Shown: in pieces, positions 33,194-44,509 of the stretch | Numbering within the stretch: the first letter of the stretch is position 1 | Layout: each line of letters starts with the position of its first letter | DNA from: Brachycybe producta | Lineage: Eukaryota > Arthropoda > Diplopoda > Playtdesmida > Andrognathidae | Direction of reading: 5' to 3' | Length of the DNA: 64,000 nucleotides | Assembly: GCA_036925085.1 (NCBI GenBank) | Contig: JAUPFP010000001.1 | Span: 8,911,002 to 8,975,001, forward strand | Translations under genes and position numbers: made by a program | Notes under the pieces: model-generated | The model's input: the letters and a program-made list of their open reading frames with translations, nothing else | What the model was told of the DNA's origin: nothing | The model's database searches: none

Positions 33194-35594
33194 ATGGGTA
33201 AACCAAAAGCAAGACCATGTAGCAGAACAAAAAAAAGGAAAACAAATCAAGTTAGCATGGAAAGCGAAAATCGAGTGAGTATAAACGAACAATGTAATGA
33301 AATGTATGCAAAAACATAATAAAAAATGCCAGTACATTTTTACATACAGGGGGCATCAAGAAGCAATCGCAAGAATCATCAGAGGAAACAGTGTCAGAGG
33401 ACCAACTCTTTATGAAACAAAGTACACACCCTGAACTAAATAAACCAATTATGACATGTAATACTTGCAACATAAACATGTGGACTGTTCTAGAGGTTGC
33501 TAATCACTATGCTAGTGATGCACACAGAATGCAATCTAGTGAACCATCAACAAGTCAACTACCTGCTTGTCAACAATGTCATAGACATTCTTCCACCAGC
33601 CAGCTACATACATGTCAACAACATCAAAATCAACCATCCACCAGTCAGTTACCTACTTGTCACAAATTTGATAGTCATTCTTTCACCAGTCAACCATCTA
33701 CCAGCCAACAACTTCACTTTGAACATATAAAAGTTGATGACAAAGTACCAATAGGGTCACGAATTATCAATTTGAAGCAGTTGAATACATTCTTGAAGCG
33801 CGTTGCAAAGCACAGCAAGCGATGTACGGAATCATCTTTGTCAAACTTAAATGAATCTTTATTTGTCAGTTTCCTCAACGTCCAGTGTCAGGCATGCAAC
33901 ATCACGCTGACACTAAATACAGAGTCAGATGCCAACAAAGTTAAAATCCATGCTGCTGCTGTCCTTGGCAGTATAAGTATTGGTATTGGTCAGTCTCAGC
34001 TAAACAAACTTACAGCTGTCATGGGTCTACCTTCAGTGCACCCAAAAACATTTGCACGTGAGGCAGAAACATTCAACAAACTCATGAAAACATATTTGGA
34101 TGCTGAGATGAAGAAAGTTGCAAGTATTGCTGCCAAAAAAGCAAGAGCTGCAGGACATGTAACCAATGGGATTCCTTACATCCTAGTGGTAATTGATGGT
34201 TCTTGGACAAAACGATCATTTGGTCATAGTTTCAATGCATTGTCGGGAATAGCAGCTGTTTTTGATGCTGAAACTGGAGGCCTTCTTGACATTGGGATAA
34301 GAAACAAGTACTGCATCATATGTGCTCGTGCATACAACACAGACACAGAACCTCAGAAACACAACTGCAACAAAACCTTCAGTGGCAGTTCGTCAGCTAT
34401 GGAAAAAAGACATCTTTGTGGACTGTTTCCAGCATAGTGTAGAGAAATACAACCTAGAGTATTGCTATATTATTTTTGATGGAGATTCAAGTACATTCAA
34501 CAATATTCTTGAAAGTAGACCATACCCTGTATATAAGATCGAATGTACAAATCACCTTTTGAGGGTTTATAACAACAAGATTAAAAACATTTGTGGAAAT
34601 ACACAATTAAATCGTGAACATAGAAAGGTCCTGAAATCAAGATCAAAAAGACTAGGTATTGCTGCTAGGAAAAATGTTGAGTACAACTTCAACCAAAAAG
34701 ACCTGAATGTCAAACAGCGAATTATAAACCTCAAACATGACCTGCGGAATGCCCCAAGACACATTTTTGGTGATCATGGTAATTGCAGGGCACATTTTTG
34801 CAAAATCCCAAATGAGAAACATGAATCTGTGTTGACACCAGAGTTTGAAAAAGGTGCTGTGTATGCAGCAGTCAAGGCTGCAAATGGACAATTAGAAAAA
34901 CATGCTGACAGTTTGGTAGAAAAACGCGCAACAAATGTTGCTGAACAATTTATAGGATTAATATGTAAAATGATTGGGGGTAAGCGTGTCGACTACTGCC
35001 TTGAAACATCCTATGCCATAAGGGTGATGGCCGCAGCCTGCAATAAACTTCAAGGTGCTGGATGGCAGGAACCCTTCATCAGACAGTGTATCTCTCAACC
35101 ACCTCCTCCTGCTTTGGTGTCATACAGAAAACGTAAAGTACGTGAGCTACATTCAAGAGTATGCAAATGGCTACTCCCATCAACAAAAACATCAGCAGGC
35201 AAGACACAAAGAGAAAACAATAACCAGGGTGGTACAAAGGACTATGGGCCCAGTTGCCAAAAACCTGACATAACTGATGAAGACATGGCAAAACAAAAAG
35301 CTGAAATTCTGAAAACACCTGCAGATACCATCACTTACAAAACGAGACAATTTTGAGGTGAGAACTAGAGGACAGGCATCAAATGATGAGTGGAAACATG
35401 CATGAATGCAACGGCTGACAGCTTCAAATTTTAAACGTTCTATTATTATTCATGACATGTTGCGAAAAAGTTGCCGGTCAAAGGTATCAAGCATACTTTA
35501 CCCTCCAAACATCAACAATCCAACATCAAACATCAACATCCTTTGGTGTCTGAAAGGATGCAGTTGTGATACAGATATATTTAACACTTATTAA
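33194..35594 (+). pseudogene. Mutator-like transposase followed by a YqaJ-like segment, broken
   Basis: A basic start (GKPKARPCSRTKKRKTNQ, ATG at 33194) is followed by a frame break near 33320-33390. Then comes a U1-type C2H2 finger (CNTCNINMWTVLEVANHYAS and H), four or five STSQLPTCQQ-like repeats, and the transposase core. The core has VVIDGSWTKRSFGHSFNA (first Asp near 34194), a frame break near 34415, then FDGDSSTF (second Asp near 34480), the HIFGDHGNC finger-like segment and the conserved ATNVAEQF plus GGKRVDY. Another break near 35345 is followed by SNDEWKHA, stop, MQRLTASNFKR and ILYPPN, which resemble the start of a YqaJ exonuclease domain. The stop is a TGA in place of an expected Arg CGA. 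The Mutator-like domain and its combination with YqaJ are named from memory of arthropod proteins. Confidence 0.78.
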
Positions 35595-35663
35595 TATTAC
35601 CATTTCATCATTTTGACTTGTGTTACAGCCTGGCCTGCTTCCTCCAACATACATTTACTCATG

Positions 35664-35850
35664 ACTGTCTGCCAGACTGCACTCTGATCACGCACCCATA
35701 GAACGTTATGGTGAGCAGCCTGCTGAGCACTGCATGGTATCCCCCTGGCTTAATATTTTCACAAGAGACAGCCAGGCAGATGCCATATTGTGTCTAGCAG
35801 GCTGTACACCAGAGTTCTATGGGTGAAAGGTCAGTCTTGCCACTGTCCTC
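35664..35850. repeat. Imperfect foldback repeat
   Basis: The left arm has CACCCATAGAAC, CAGCCTGCT and CTGGCT in that order; the right arm has the inverse AGCCAG, AGCAGGCTG and GTTCTATGGGTG. Arms are about 85 bp with gaps. It lies just downstream of the Mutator-like gene and could be its non-autonomous relative or terminal repeat, but this is unproven. Confidence 0.55.
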
Positions 35851-36638
35851 AGGAGAAGCCACCTGTGGAAATTAATGGTCAGAATTGCCATTAATCCATG
35901 CAGTCGGCAGTGGACTGGTTTTCTGGAGAACAACACAACCTGTTGGAGGCCAGGTCAACCTCCAACACACGTGGAAATCGCGTGTGTATTTTTATTGTTT
36001 TATTGAAGTGTGTAACCGGTTTCCTGCTGGCCAAGATGGCCAGGAGTTATGCAAATAATCATCCGCCTTGTAAATAATTATACCATTTGTTTGTATATTA
36101 TTCAATCACTGCCTTGTGTTGTTCATTGTGGGGAGTTTTGGTGGAGAAAAGTTTCGGTGGGGAAACATCGTTCTTTGGCTGCCACTGTGCTCGCCACAGT
36201 GTGTTTCGCTTTGTCACCTTCATGTGACTGTCAACACTGGTAAGGGAGACTGCATGGTCGTCAAATGCCACCCAGTGGTTCACCAAGGGCACTACATATG
36301 CGGTCCTGGCCCATAACCAGAGTCTGGAGTGGTAAGTGACCATCTAAGGTTCCATCAGTGTTTTGAACGGTGGGCCAGAATGTTACACTTCGAGTTTATA
36401 ATTTAATTTCTTTATAAGTGTTTGTATTTGAACAGCTCGTAGGCTTCATTTGCTCTTGAGGTGTTACGAACTTTGAGAGGTTGCATGATCTCTGGATTCA
36501 TCGTATACTTTGGGGCATCCCAGACTTGTGGGATGTCACATACTCCAGGTTTAGATGCATCTTATGCTCAAGCAACATTGTAGTCTCTTGGGGCATTGTT
36601 TGTTTTTTAGTGCACTGGGGAATGTATGGGCACTGAGT

Positions 36639-36783
36639 CAGTAGCACAGCTAGGTTTGGTTGTGCCCCATGCCACACCTACTGCTTAAAACAGTGCACCC
36701 AATTTACACCCCAAATTGCACCCTCCAAACCTCCTGCACCCCACTACAGTCACAGAGACTGCAGCTCCCTAGCTATGTTCCTG
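36639..36783. mobile_element. Older hAT MITE
   Basis: The ends are CAGTAGCACAGCTAGG and CCTAGCTATGTTCCTG, diverged forms of the CAGTGGCGTAGCTAGG terminal repeat seen at 37010. Flanks CACTGAGT and CTCTGAGT agree at seven of eight bases. Confidence 0.6.
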
Positions 36784-37009
36784 CTCTGAGTGCAATTTGA
36801 GCTCAGGGAGCATCATTTGGCACTGCAGGATTGGAGGCAAGGGTGTCACAAAATTGGGACTTCAGAGGTTGTAGGGCATCATGCGTTTTGGTGGCATTGT
36901 GGGTTTTCACGGTACTGTGGGCTCTATGGACATCATAAGCTTTGGAAGCATCATGGCCTCATTAATTGTTGTTTTGTGGTGTTACCATTTATGGGCAATG
37001 GCCTGTCAT

Positions 37010-37087
37010 CAGTGGCGTAGCTAGGCTTGGTTGCCCCCTCCCCCTTCCTGCAGTTATGGGTCTTGCGGGTTCCTAGCTACGCCACTG
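37010..37087. mobile_element. 78-bp hAT MITE with perfect 8-bp duplication
   Basis: The left end is CAGTGGCGTAGCTAGG; the right end is its inverse, CCTAGCTACGCCACTG. Perfect flanking duplications CCTGTCAT are at 37002-37009 and 37088-37095. The core is only about 45 bp and C-rich. Confidence 0.9.
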
Positions 37088-37920
37088 CCTGTCATTATGT
37101 TTTATATGTTAGAAATGAAGTTGTTTTGGGAGTTATGTTTTCGGGTGTTGTTTGTACATTGGGCAACATTGGAAATTGGCAATTTATAGGCTTTTTATTT
37201 CAGTTGATATGAAATTTATTACGTTTTATGCCAATTTGAAATTATCACGTTTTGTATGTCACTTGAAATTGCATTTTAAATAGGTTTATGTTCATTTTTT
37301 CACGTTAGTAAACATTCAAATCTGGTGCTAAATGACGTCACACATTCAGGCACTGTTGTCAGATACCAACAAGAATAGAAAAATAAGTACAAATGTGTCA
37401 TTTGTGTAAATAATTTTAAAATGAATTCAGTGCTAAAGTTAACAAAAACAAAACTAACCACACAATTCCCTATTAACCTAGCTATGTGAAACAATAATTC
37501 AATTTATTGTATATTATGTAGATTTTGTCTGATTCATGTAGTTATGACATGTATTTCACTGATACATGTAAACGGCCATAGGACGTGAAATACACAAAAT
37601 TCAAATTACAATAACTAATTTAGTTCAATATAAACGTGCAACCACACAATTAATTGATTCTTCTATAATTATGTTTAATTGAACAAGTGCTGAAAACAGT
37701 GGCCAATTTCATAATTAACATAAAGTTGTATCTTCTGTGCAACTTTTATTTTATGGCCATAGGTTTACATGGAGCTAGCTATTTAAATGACATCTGTTGT
37801 TGTTTTTCACAAGCTTGCCCAGTGCCACAACGTCTTAAATGAATCTTCAATTTTTTTTTTAGCTTTGTAAGGAGCAAATTCACTTAGGAAAGTGTTTTTA
37901 TTAAAAGCATTTACAAATTT

Positions 37921-38109
37921 CATTTCCTATAGTCTGATTCCGGGTATTACTGATCTCAGATAACTTTTGAATAACTTTAATTTTGAAAAATGTCTTTCTG
38001 ATTTCACAACAGTTACTGGAATGATGATAAATATTTTTTTTATAAAATAAATGAAAGTTTCATCAAATTTTTGATGCCACTCAAAAGTGATGACCAGGGC
38101 TAGTGCCAT
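37921..38109 (-). pseudogene. hAT transposase C-terminal dimerisation segment, relic
   Basis: The minus-strand frame contains IFIIIPVTVVKSERHFSKLK, then LFKSYLRSVI, matching the very characteristic hAT C-terminal pattern (IPVT, ERxFSKLKxxKxYLRS). It ends in a stop right after GIRL, before the usual end of the domain. No catalytic part was recognised upstream, and no terminal repeats can be assigned, so this is an orphan fragment. Confidence 0.72.
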
Positions 38110-39179
38110 TGCCCTAAAGCCGGTACTTTAAACCACCTTAACACAAACATTTTAATTATGTAAGCTTAATAAATTATACCGAACAAGTGGGTCCACTTTT
38201 CGTGATATAATTAATTAATCAAAATGAAAGTGATTCATTTATATCATTCGTACTCTTACGAAAGCATTGAAAAATAAACTACTATAAAAAATATTCATTG
38301 CACGTCTTCTAAAAGTGAATTATATTCTAAGAGGATTTGAGGGGCCAATTGAGGGCAGGTGCAATTTATATAAGCATCTATTCCATTTGGTCCACCCGTC
38401 TTTACCTTAATATAAAAATCATTTAGAATTTAGAACAAGAAAAACAACAACAACCATGAAGTATTTCATCATAAAGTAATACTATAAAAAAGGGGGGATT
38501 GCAATCATTTTAAATTGCAAACCACACCTCATCCTCATCATCATCATCATTATCTTCTTCTTCTGCAATTATTGCCCCCACCCCCTAACATTTACATAAA
38601 ATCGGGATAAAACAGTGGAAAAGAGACAAAGAGAGGTTGGTGTCCACCCACGATAAAACATTTTGGACACACTTTCACGTATTACCATATAAAAAAATCT
38701 ATTATGGGACGGTAAAAAATATAAAAGGCTTCATTTTATAAAGTAGAAAAAAGACCCTTTTTTAAACGAACAAAAAATATCACTTAATGAGAGAGCGCAA
38801 AATGAACAGAGTTTTCATCTAATATGCATAATTTACATATATGCAAAAGGGATTACAAAAGGAATATTGAAAGAAAACTTGGAATAAGGGGGGGGGGGGG
38901 GTTATTTAGTATTCATAGATTCATCCACTTTCACTTGCAACAATTTCATTCTCAAATATGAGGTAAAGATGCTTTGAAATAAACAACAAAAAAGGGTGAG
39001 ATGAGTAATTATTAAGAAAATGAGGAATTCTAATAATAATAATGGAGGAAATCAGAAACTAAAGACAATTTTGTGTTCTGCACAGAATAAAAAATCGATG
39101 AAAAGGATTGACGGCTTCACCTTCCTGAAAGATACATGGCACTTATATTAAAATGCTTTATACCTAGTACACACCTGAC
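38110..39179. other. AT-rich noncoding DNA with G tract
   Basis: No gene recognised. It holds a 14-base G run (38888-38901) and an ATC-rich stretch near 38527-38560. Confidence 0.45.
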
Positions 39180-39471
39180 GCCATTTTGAATATTAGCAGA
39201 TGACAATTATAGTTCCACTTTTCGCCGTTTAGTGGCGCCCCACAGCTAAGCCTTTGAAGCAAATGAGAAAAAGAAATTCCTTTTTTTTAAAATACATGGT
39301 TCAGGCAAATGTTTTGTTTTCTGCAACGAAAATTGTTTTTTTCAAAATTCAAATTGCAATATGTACATAACAATATTGCTCATCTATGTTTAATTTCGCT
39401 TTAAAATCTCGTATTTTTTTAGCCCATGTTAAATTACTATTTCAAAAATACATGCTTCAGGCAAATGATTT
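39180..39471 (+). repeat. Interspersed repeat 'X', copy 2, left part
   Basis: It starts GACGCCATTTTGAATATTAG and follows copy 1 (4020-4436, opposite strand) closely. The copy is split by two LTR insertions: its further parts are at 42911-42972 (GTTTTCTGCAAC, then ATTCAAATTGCAATC) and from 44361 (ACAATATTGCTCATGTAGTG). Reading across the insertions restores the order seen in copy 1, which confirms both insertion sites. Confidence 0.7.
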
Positions 39472-39600
39472 TGTAACGAATTAAAGGATAATCGTTTGTA
39501 AACACCCTGTAGTTTTAAGGTATTTTTAGCCACGGGTTTCACCTCATGCTTGGGGTGGTTGGGAGATATCCAATCGATACCTCCCTAACCCCCCAAGATG

Positions 39601-41902
39601 GGGGTAGAACTGTGTGATGCCGTCCTGAGCTTTGCTATTGACAAAGCCCCAGGATGTGATGGCTTTCCACCTGCTGGACTTCGACATGTCCTTTTAGCTG
39701 CTGGAGAAGAATGGTTACAGATGTTAAATAAGTGATACGAAAAAAGTGTGTTCCCTAGTGTGTGGAAACTGTCACAAGTGGTATGGCTACCTAAAAAAAT
39801 TGGGAATCGAGTTCGCCCTATTTGCCTCTTACCTGTTCTGGGGAAAGTATTAGACAAACTCGTGGCTCGCCGACTTAACTACTTTTTAGAGAAACATGGC
39901 CATCTCTCGCCTGAACAGTTTGGTTTTCGTCAGGGGCACAGTTCAGTGGCTGCTATTGAAAGCTACGTGTGATGGACAAAACAGACATTGGCCAGAGGTG
40001 ATCATGCCCTTGCTGTTGCATTGGACATCTCCAATGCATTCAACTGTGCCTGGCACCCTGCTATACTTGATGGATTGCGTACAGTGCAATGCCCGGAGAA
40101 CCTCTTCCGCCTTATTTCATCTTTTCTATCTGGCCGTTCGGTGCAGTCTGGAACAGTACAGCATCAGGCAACAACTGGTTGCCCTCAGGGTTCTTGCATG
40201 GGCCCAGTGTTGTGGCTGGTGCTGATGGAATCATGGCTGACAAGAATCAAGAGTGTCATCTCCTGCCAGGATAGTGTTCAGGCTTTTGCAGATGACTCAC
40301 AAGGTTTGCTGTGTGGTCGATCAGTACGAACTCTAGAAGCTAAGTTCCGGGACTTTTGGTCATGTTGTACAGAGTGGGCCACCCTCATGAAGCTGTCTTA
40401 TGCAGTGGACAAGACTATTGTTCTTTTCCATTCTGCACGTAGACTGGTTAAGCAACCTTACCTTCACATGGGAGAAAAAGTAATGAAACCATCTGCTTCA
40501 ATGCTGTATCTTGGAGTGATGCTAGACCCAGGCTTTGACTGGTCTCTTCACATCCGATATCTTCAAGGGAGGGTGGGAAGCATGGCTGCTCGCCTGTTTG
40601 CTATCTTTGGCCGTGAATGGGGGATGAGTCCGGCAGTGCTTTGGGAGGTATATCGGCGTGCACTTCTCCTTATGCTGCTTTATGGGGCGGAAGTCTGGGG
40701 TAACAGAGCATCTACTGGCACACTCACCCGTCTTCTGGATGCTACCCAGAGGCCCTTTCTTTTGGCAATAACCAAGGCATTTCGTACAGCACTGAAAAGG
40801 GCGCTTCAGGTGCTTTCTGGCTGCCCACCTGTGTTCATCCTTGCACACGGCCGTCACGTACTTTGGAAACATCGCCAGGCATCCGCTGAGCTGCTGGACA
40901 CCCCCTTAACCATCAAGAATACCATGCACCATGCACTCCAGCAAGAATACCCTGTGGAAAAATGGACTACAGAATTAAGCACACAGGTGGATTTCTGCAT
41001 CTATACCGATGGATCAAAACGAGACAATAAGGTTGGCTCTGCATTTGTAGTAACCAACCACAATCACGAGTTTCATTCATGGGGGTGCCATCTACCGGAT
41101 GAATGTACTGTGTTTCAGGCTGAGCTCTTAGCAATCCGGATAGCAATTAAAATGGGCGGGGAGCGTGCCCCGCGAGGGACAACCATAATGATCTGCTCTG
41201 ACTCATTATCTGCACTAACTGTTGTGTCATTAGGATCCAGCACACATGCTGATTCATACCATGCAAATGCTGATATACGTCGCTTTGGGAGTTATGGCAG
41301 GCAGATACGCTTGGCCTGGATTAGAGCCCATGCTGGCCACACCTGGAACGAGCGTGCCGACCAACTTGCCAAGCTGTGGACTACGTCACTTAGTGACAGT
41401 TCACAGTCGCGCAATATCGAGCTTCCAGGCAACAGTCCGAGCTAGGGAACACCGGGAGTGGCGGTCACTGTGGAACCTTTCTAATACCGGCCGTCAAGTC
41501 CATGAGCTGCTTCCACAACTGGACCATTCTCATTCTCACCACATCTTCTCAGGGAAAATAGTTTTGTTGATGACCGGGCATGGTCCGTTCAATCGCTACC
41601 TCCAACGTTTTCGGCTCTCTACTACAGACGGCTGTTGCCCATGCGAACTTGGTGAGCAGGACACTCTACAGCACATCCTGTTCCATTGTATGCTTCCCAT
41701 TCGCACTGCAGCACGTGAACGACTCATCTTGTGGTCCACTAGAACTGATCTTAGTTGGCCAATCCATCCAGCTGTCCTCTTTCAAGCTGAACACTTGAAG
41801 GCAATGCGTGAGTTCGCTAATGAAGCAGTCTTCCGATACCCTGTTTCTCATGATGATGCCACTACTGACAACAGCTCTGCCAGTGACAGTGATAACTCCT
41901 AG
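39601..41902 (+). pseudogene. Reverse transcriptase, RNase H and CCHC-like tail, lightly broken
   Basis: The frame begins in the fingers of the RT (DKAPGCDGFPPAG), continues with VRPICLLPVLGKVLDKLVA and QFGFRQGHSS, then LDISNAFNCAWH (palm Asp), GCPQGSCMGPVLW and FADDSQGL (active site). The RNase H domain carries all four acidic landmarks: IYTDGSKRD, FQAELLAI, ICSDSLSA and HAGHTWNERADQLAK. After a frameshift between about 41370 and 41420 the C-terminal part has CPC followed by TLQHILFHC, a zinc-knuckle-like motif usual in I/R1-group elements. Only two stops (TGA near 39733 and at 39970-39972) and one frameshift interrupt about 765 codons, so the copy is fairly young. RNase H after RT points to the I group rather than to CR1. 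Confidence 0.85.
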
Positions 41903-42188
41903 TGAGATAAGTGGCCACCACACCCTTTCAGCTTCTCCCTTACAATGACGACTAAATCATCCAAACCGAACATTGGAACTATGATAACAGACCTGTTAAT
42001 CACAACCTTGTGCACAAACCCTAGCTGCTAACCTAGAGATACTATGTTTTGGTGGTACCGGGGAGGGGTAGGAACCTATAGGCTCTTGTCTACCTTCGTG
42101 GCAAAGACCCTTCTTGTTAAGACTGTCGTACACCAAATGGTAAAAGTGGCCTTAAGCCTATCGGCGGGTGGGCCGTAGTTATATTTGC
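39601..42188 (+). mobile_element. 5'-truncated I-type non-LTR retrotransposon with RNase H
   Basis: The insertion is flanked by the 14-bp duplication AACCCCCCAAGATG (39587-39600 and 42189-42202). The related LTR 'B' lacks the insertion and aligns straight across the site. The copy begins inside the reverse transcriptase and ends after a 3' untranslated region of about 285 bp without an obvious poly(A) tail. Confidence 0.85.
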
Positions 42189-42494
42189 AACCCCCCAAGA
42201 TGAGTAAAATATGGTAAAAGGCCTGTATCGTCAATTCTAATAGGATAGATCCTAGAAGAATTGACGATGCGGAAGTTTTGGCCAGTGAAACTCCCGTCAG
42301 GTGCGACGAAAAGGATGGAGAAGTCCTTTTCGTTTAAATAGTTAATTGGATTTAATTGTTTCGATTTAAATACATCTTATAGATGTTTGTTATATATTTT
42401 CATGTAATTAATTTAAGGTCCTGGTTGTGTCCAAAGATCTTGGACACGCCTGGCGCCTTTGTTTTGTAATCATATGTTTTGATTGTTATAAGAG

Positions 42495-42502
42495 TATATA
42501 AA
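42495..42502 (+). promoter_or_regulatory. TATA box in LTR A
   Basis: TATATAAA, with AATAAA about 95 bp downstream (42596-42601), the layout of U3/R in an LTR. LTR B has the corresponding TATAAATA on the minus strand (43393-43400) and AATAAA (43285-43290). Confidence 0.55.
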
Positions 42503-43752
42503 CAGGACTGTGTGGATTGAGAGGCAGACTGGTTCCAACCACAGAACTATACCGATCTCTGATACTCTCAATCCACAGCGAGTCGCTGTCTTTGTAATAA
42601 AGTATAATTTGAAATATATATTCTATGTGTGGACTCTGTTATTTTTGGGAAGTGGGACTTTGTAATACAGCCGCCACTTAGCCAATGATTCGACCAAAGA
42701 GGAGAGTCTCCAGCAGCCATGTGTAAGCAGATTTGACAACGCTATTTTCTACCTCTGGACTCCTGAGGTACCGCCCCTTGTGTCCCTGGTGTTCAAGTAT
42801 ACAACACAGGTGCCAATAGACCGAAAGACTTGAGCATCAACGTTCATTTGACACTTTCAAATGGCTACCAGAGATCTTTCTGTGGGCCACGAGAAAACGG
42901 GTACGTTACAATTTGTTTTCTGCAACAAAAATTGTGATTTTCAAAATTCAAATTGCAATCTATACATAACAATGTAACGTTCCCGTTTTCTCACGGCCCA
43001 CAGAGAGATCTCTGGTAGCCATTTGAAAGTGTTGAATGAACGTTGATGTTCAAGTCTTTCAGGTCTATTGGCTCCTGTGTTGTATACTTGAACACCAGGA
43101 AGACAAGGGTCGGTACCTCAGGAGTCCAGAGGTAGAAAATAGTAGTGTCGAATCCACTTACACGTGGCTGCTGGAGACTTCTTCTATCGGTCGAATCGAG
43201 TTAAGTGGCGACTGTAATATAAAGTCCCACGTCCCAAAAATAACAAGAGTCCACACATAGATTGATATTTTAGATAATGTTCTCTTTATTTACAAAGACA
43301 GCGACTCGCTGTGGATTGAGAAGAGAGCAAGATCTTGGTGATTCCGTATCTATGGCAATCATCAGTCTGTCTTCTCAATCCAAGCGGTCCTGTATTTATA
43401 CCAAATAATACAATACAACATATGATTCCAATTAACAAAGGCGCCAGGTGTGTCCAAGTTCTTTGGACACAACCAGGACCTTAAATTAATTGCATAAAAA
43501 CATATAACAAACATCTATAAGATGGAATAAAATATAACAATGAAGAAGGATATTCTTCATACTTCTTAAAACTAAAAATAGGATACTCACGGACCAAGAG
43601 TTCTGCATCATTGGTTTCTCTAGGCTATATCCTTTTAAAACCGCCGATGCAGATCTCTTGTCCATTCTTCTCATGCTTGGTGGGCAGGGAGGCATCCTCT
43701 CGATGACCTCCCAGCCACCCCCAAGCATGAGGTGAGATCCTATGGATAAAAC

Positions 43753-44300
43753 AGGACTGGCTCACTAGAGCTAACTGGGTCACTACAGCTACTAGGTTCA
43801 CTACAGCTACTAGGGTCACTACAGCTACCAAAAAGAAAATATAGACCTTTTTTTCATCAAAAGGGTCACTACAGCTACCAAAAAATATAGGTCTTTTTAT
43901 TTATCAATATGTTTAGTTTAGATTACATTCGGTTCAGTTAGGTTTCATTATTTTCGATTAGGTTTCATTATTTTCGATTAGGTTTCATTAAGCTCGGTAA
44001 GGTTCGGTTAGGTTTGGTTAGGATCGGTTAGGTTCGGTTAGGTTTGGTTAGGATCGGTTAGGTTTGGTTAGGATCGGTTAGGATCGGTTAGGTTAGGTTT
44101 GGTTAAGATCGTTAAGGTTCGGTAAGGTTTCATTATGTAAGGTTCGGTTAGGTTAGGGGGAAAGGGTTATTTTTTTAGCTGTAGTGACCCTTTTGATGAA
44201 CAAAAGGTCTATTAATTTTTTTGGTAGCTGTAGTGACCCAAGTAGCGGTTCTCCCCTTAGTAACGCTTGTGAGCCTTGGTAGCTGTAGTGACCACCAACC
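43753..44300. mobile_element. Foldback element with telomere-like core inside LTR B
   Basis: Perfect 8-bp duplications GATAAAAC flank it (43745-43752 and 44301-44308). The ends are imperfect inverted repeats starting GGACTGGCTCACTAGAGC on the left and, in reverse complement, GGTTGGTGGTCACTACAGC on the right. GGTCACTACAGCTACC words recur several times in both arms, next to AAAAGACCTA-type boxes. The core (43965-44155) is a GGTTAGG-like array. There is no coding capacity. Confidence 0.72.
43965..44155. repeat. Degenerate TTAGG-like array
   Basis: Tandem 5- and 10-bp words such as GGTTAGGTTC, GGTTAGGTTT and GGTTAGGATC. The arthropod telomere unit TTAGG appears embedded many times but no long pure run exists, so this is an interstitial telomere-like or coincidentally similar satellite. 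Confidence 0.7.
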
Positions 44301-44509
44301 GATAAAACATTCTTTTACTTTACCGGGTGATCCCAAAACGTTAAGGTGGGATTCGTTACAACAATATTGCTCATGTAGTGATAAGTTGGTAAGGTTGGTA
44401 GTTCAAAAGTTGCTCTTCCTTTTTTCAGTAAAGCATATTTATCAAAAAAAAAGAGTCGTTATTAAAATATAGCCACTTTTATCCATCGATAAGAGAAAAG
44501 ATGGCGGAC

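Larger units (their letters stand above)
39472..42910 (+). mobile_element. Solo LTR 'A', split by a non-LTR element
   Basis: The ends are TGTAACG and CGTTACA, flanked by the 4-bp duplication ATTT (39468-39471 and 42911-42914). Without the inserted element (39601-42188) and the extra copy of its target duplication, it is about 837 bp. It contains TATATAAA at 42495-42502 and AATAAA at 42596-42601 in the right order for an LTR promoter and polyadenylation signal. The relative at 42973-44360 lies in inverted orientation. No internal retroviral-type genes adjoin it, so it is interpreted as a solo LTR left by recombination between two LTRs. Confidence 0.78.
42973..44360 (-). mobile_element. Solo LTR 'B', inverted relative of LTR A, with an insertion
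   Basis: In its own orientation it starts TGTAACGAA at 44360 and ends CGTTACA at 42973. Flanking 4-bp duplications are ACAA (42969-42972 and 44361-44364). It aligns with LTR A over about 720 bp of its 3' part, including the phrase AGCGAGTCGCTGTCTTTGTA and a CCTCATGCTTGG box near the other end. A foldback element of 548 bp interrupts it (43753-44300). It lies 62 bp from LTR A, head to head at the LTR 3' ends. Confidence 0.78.
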
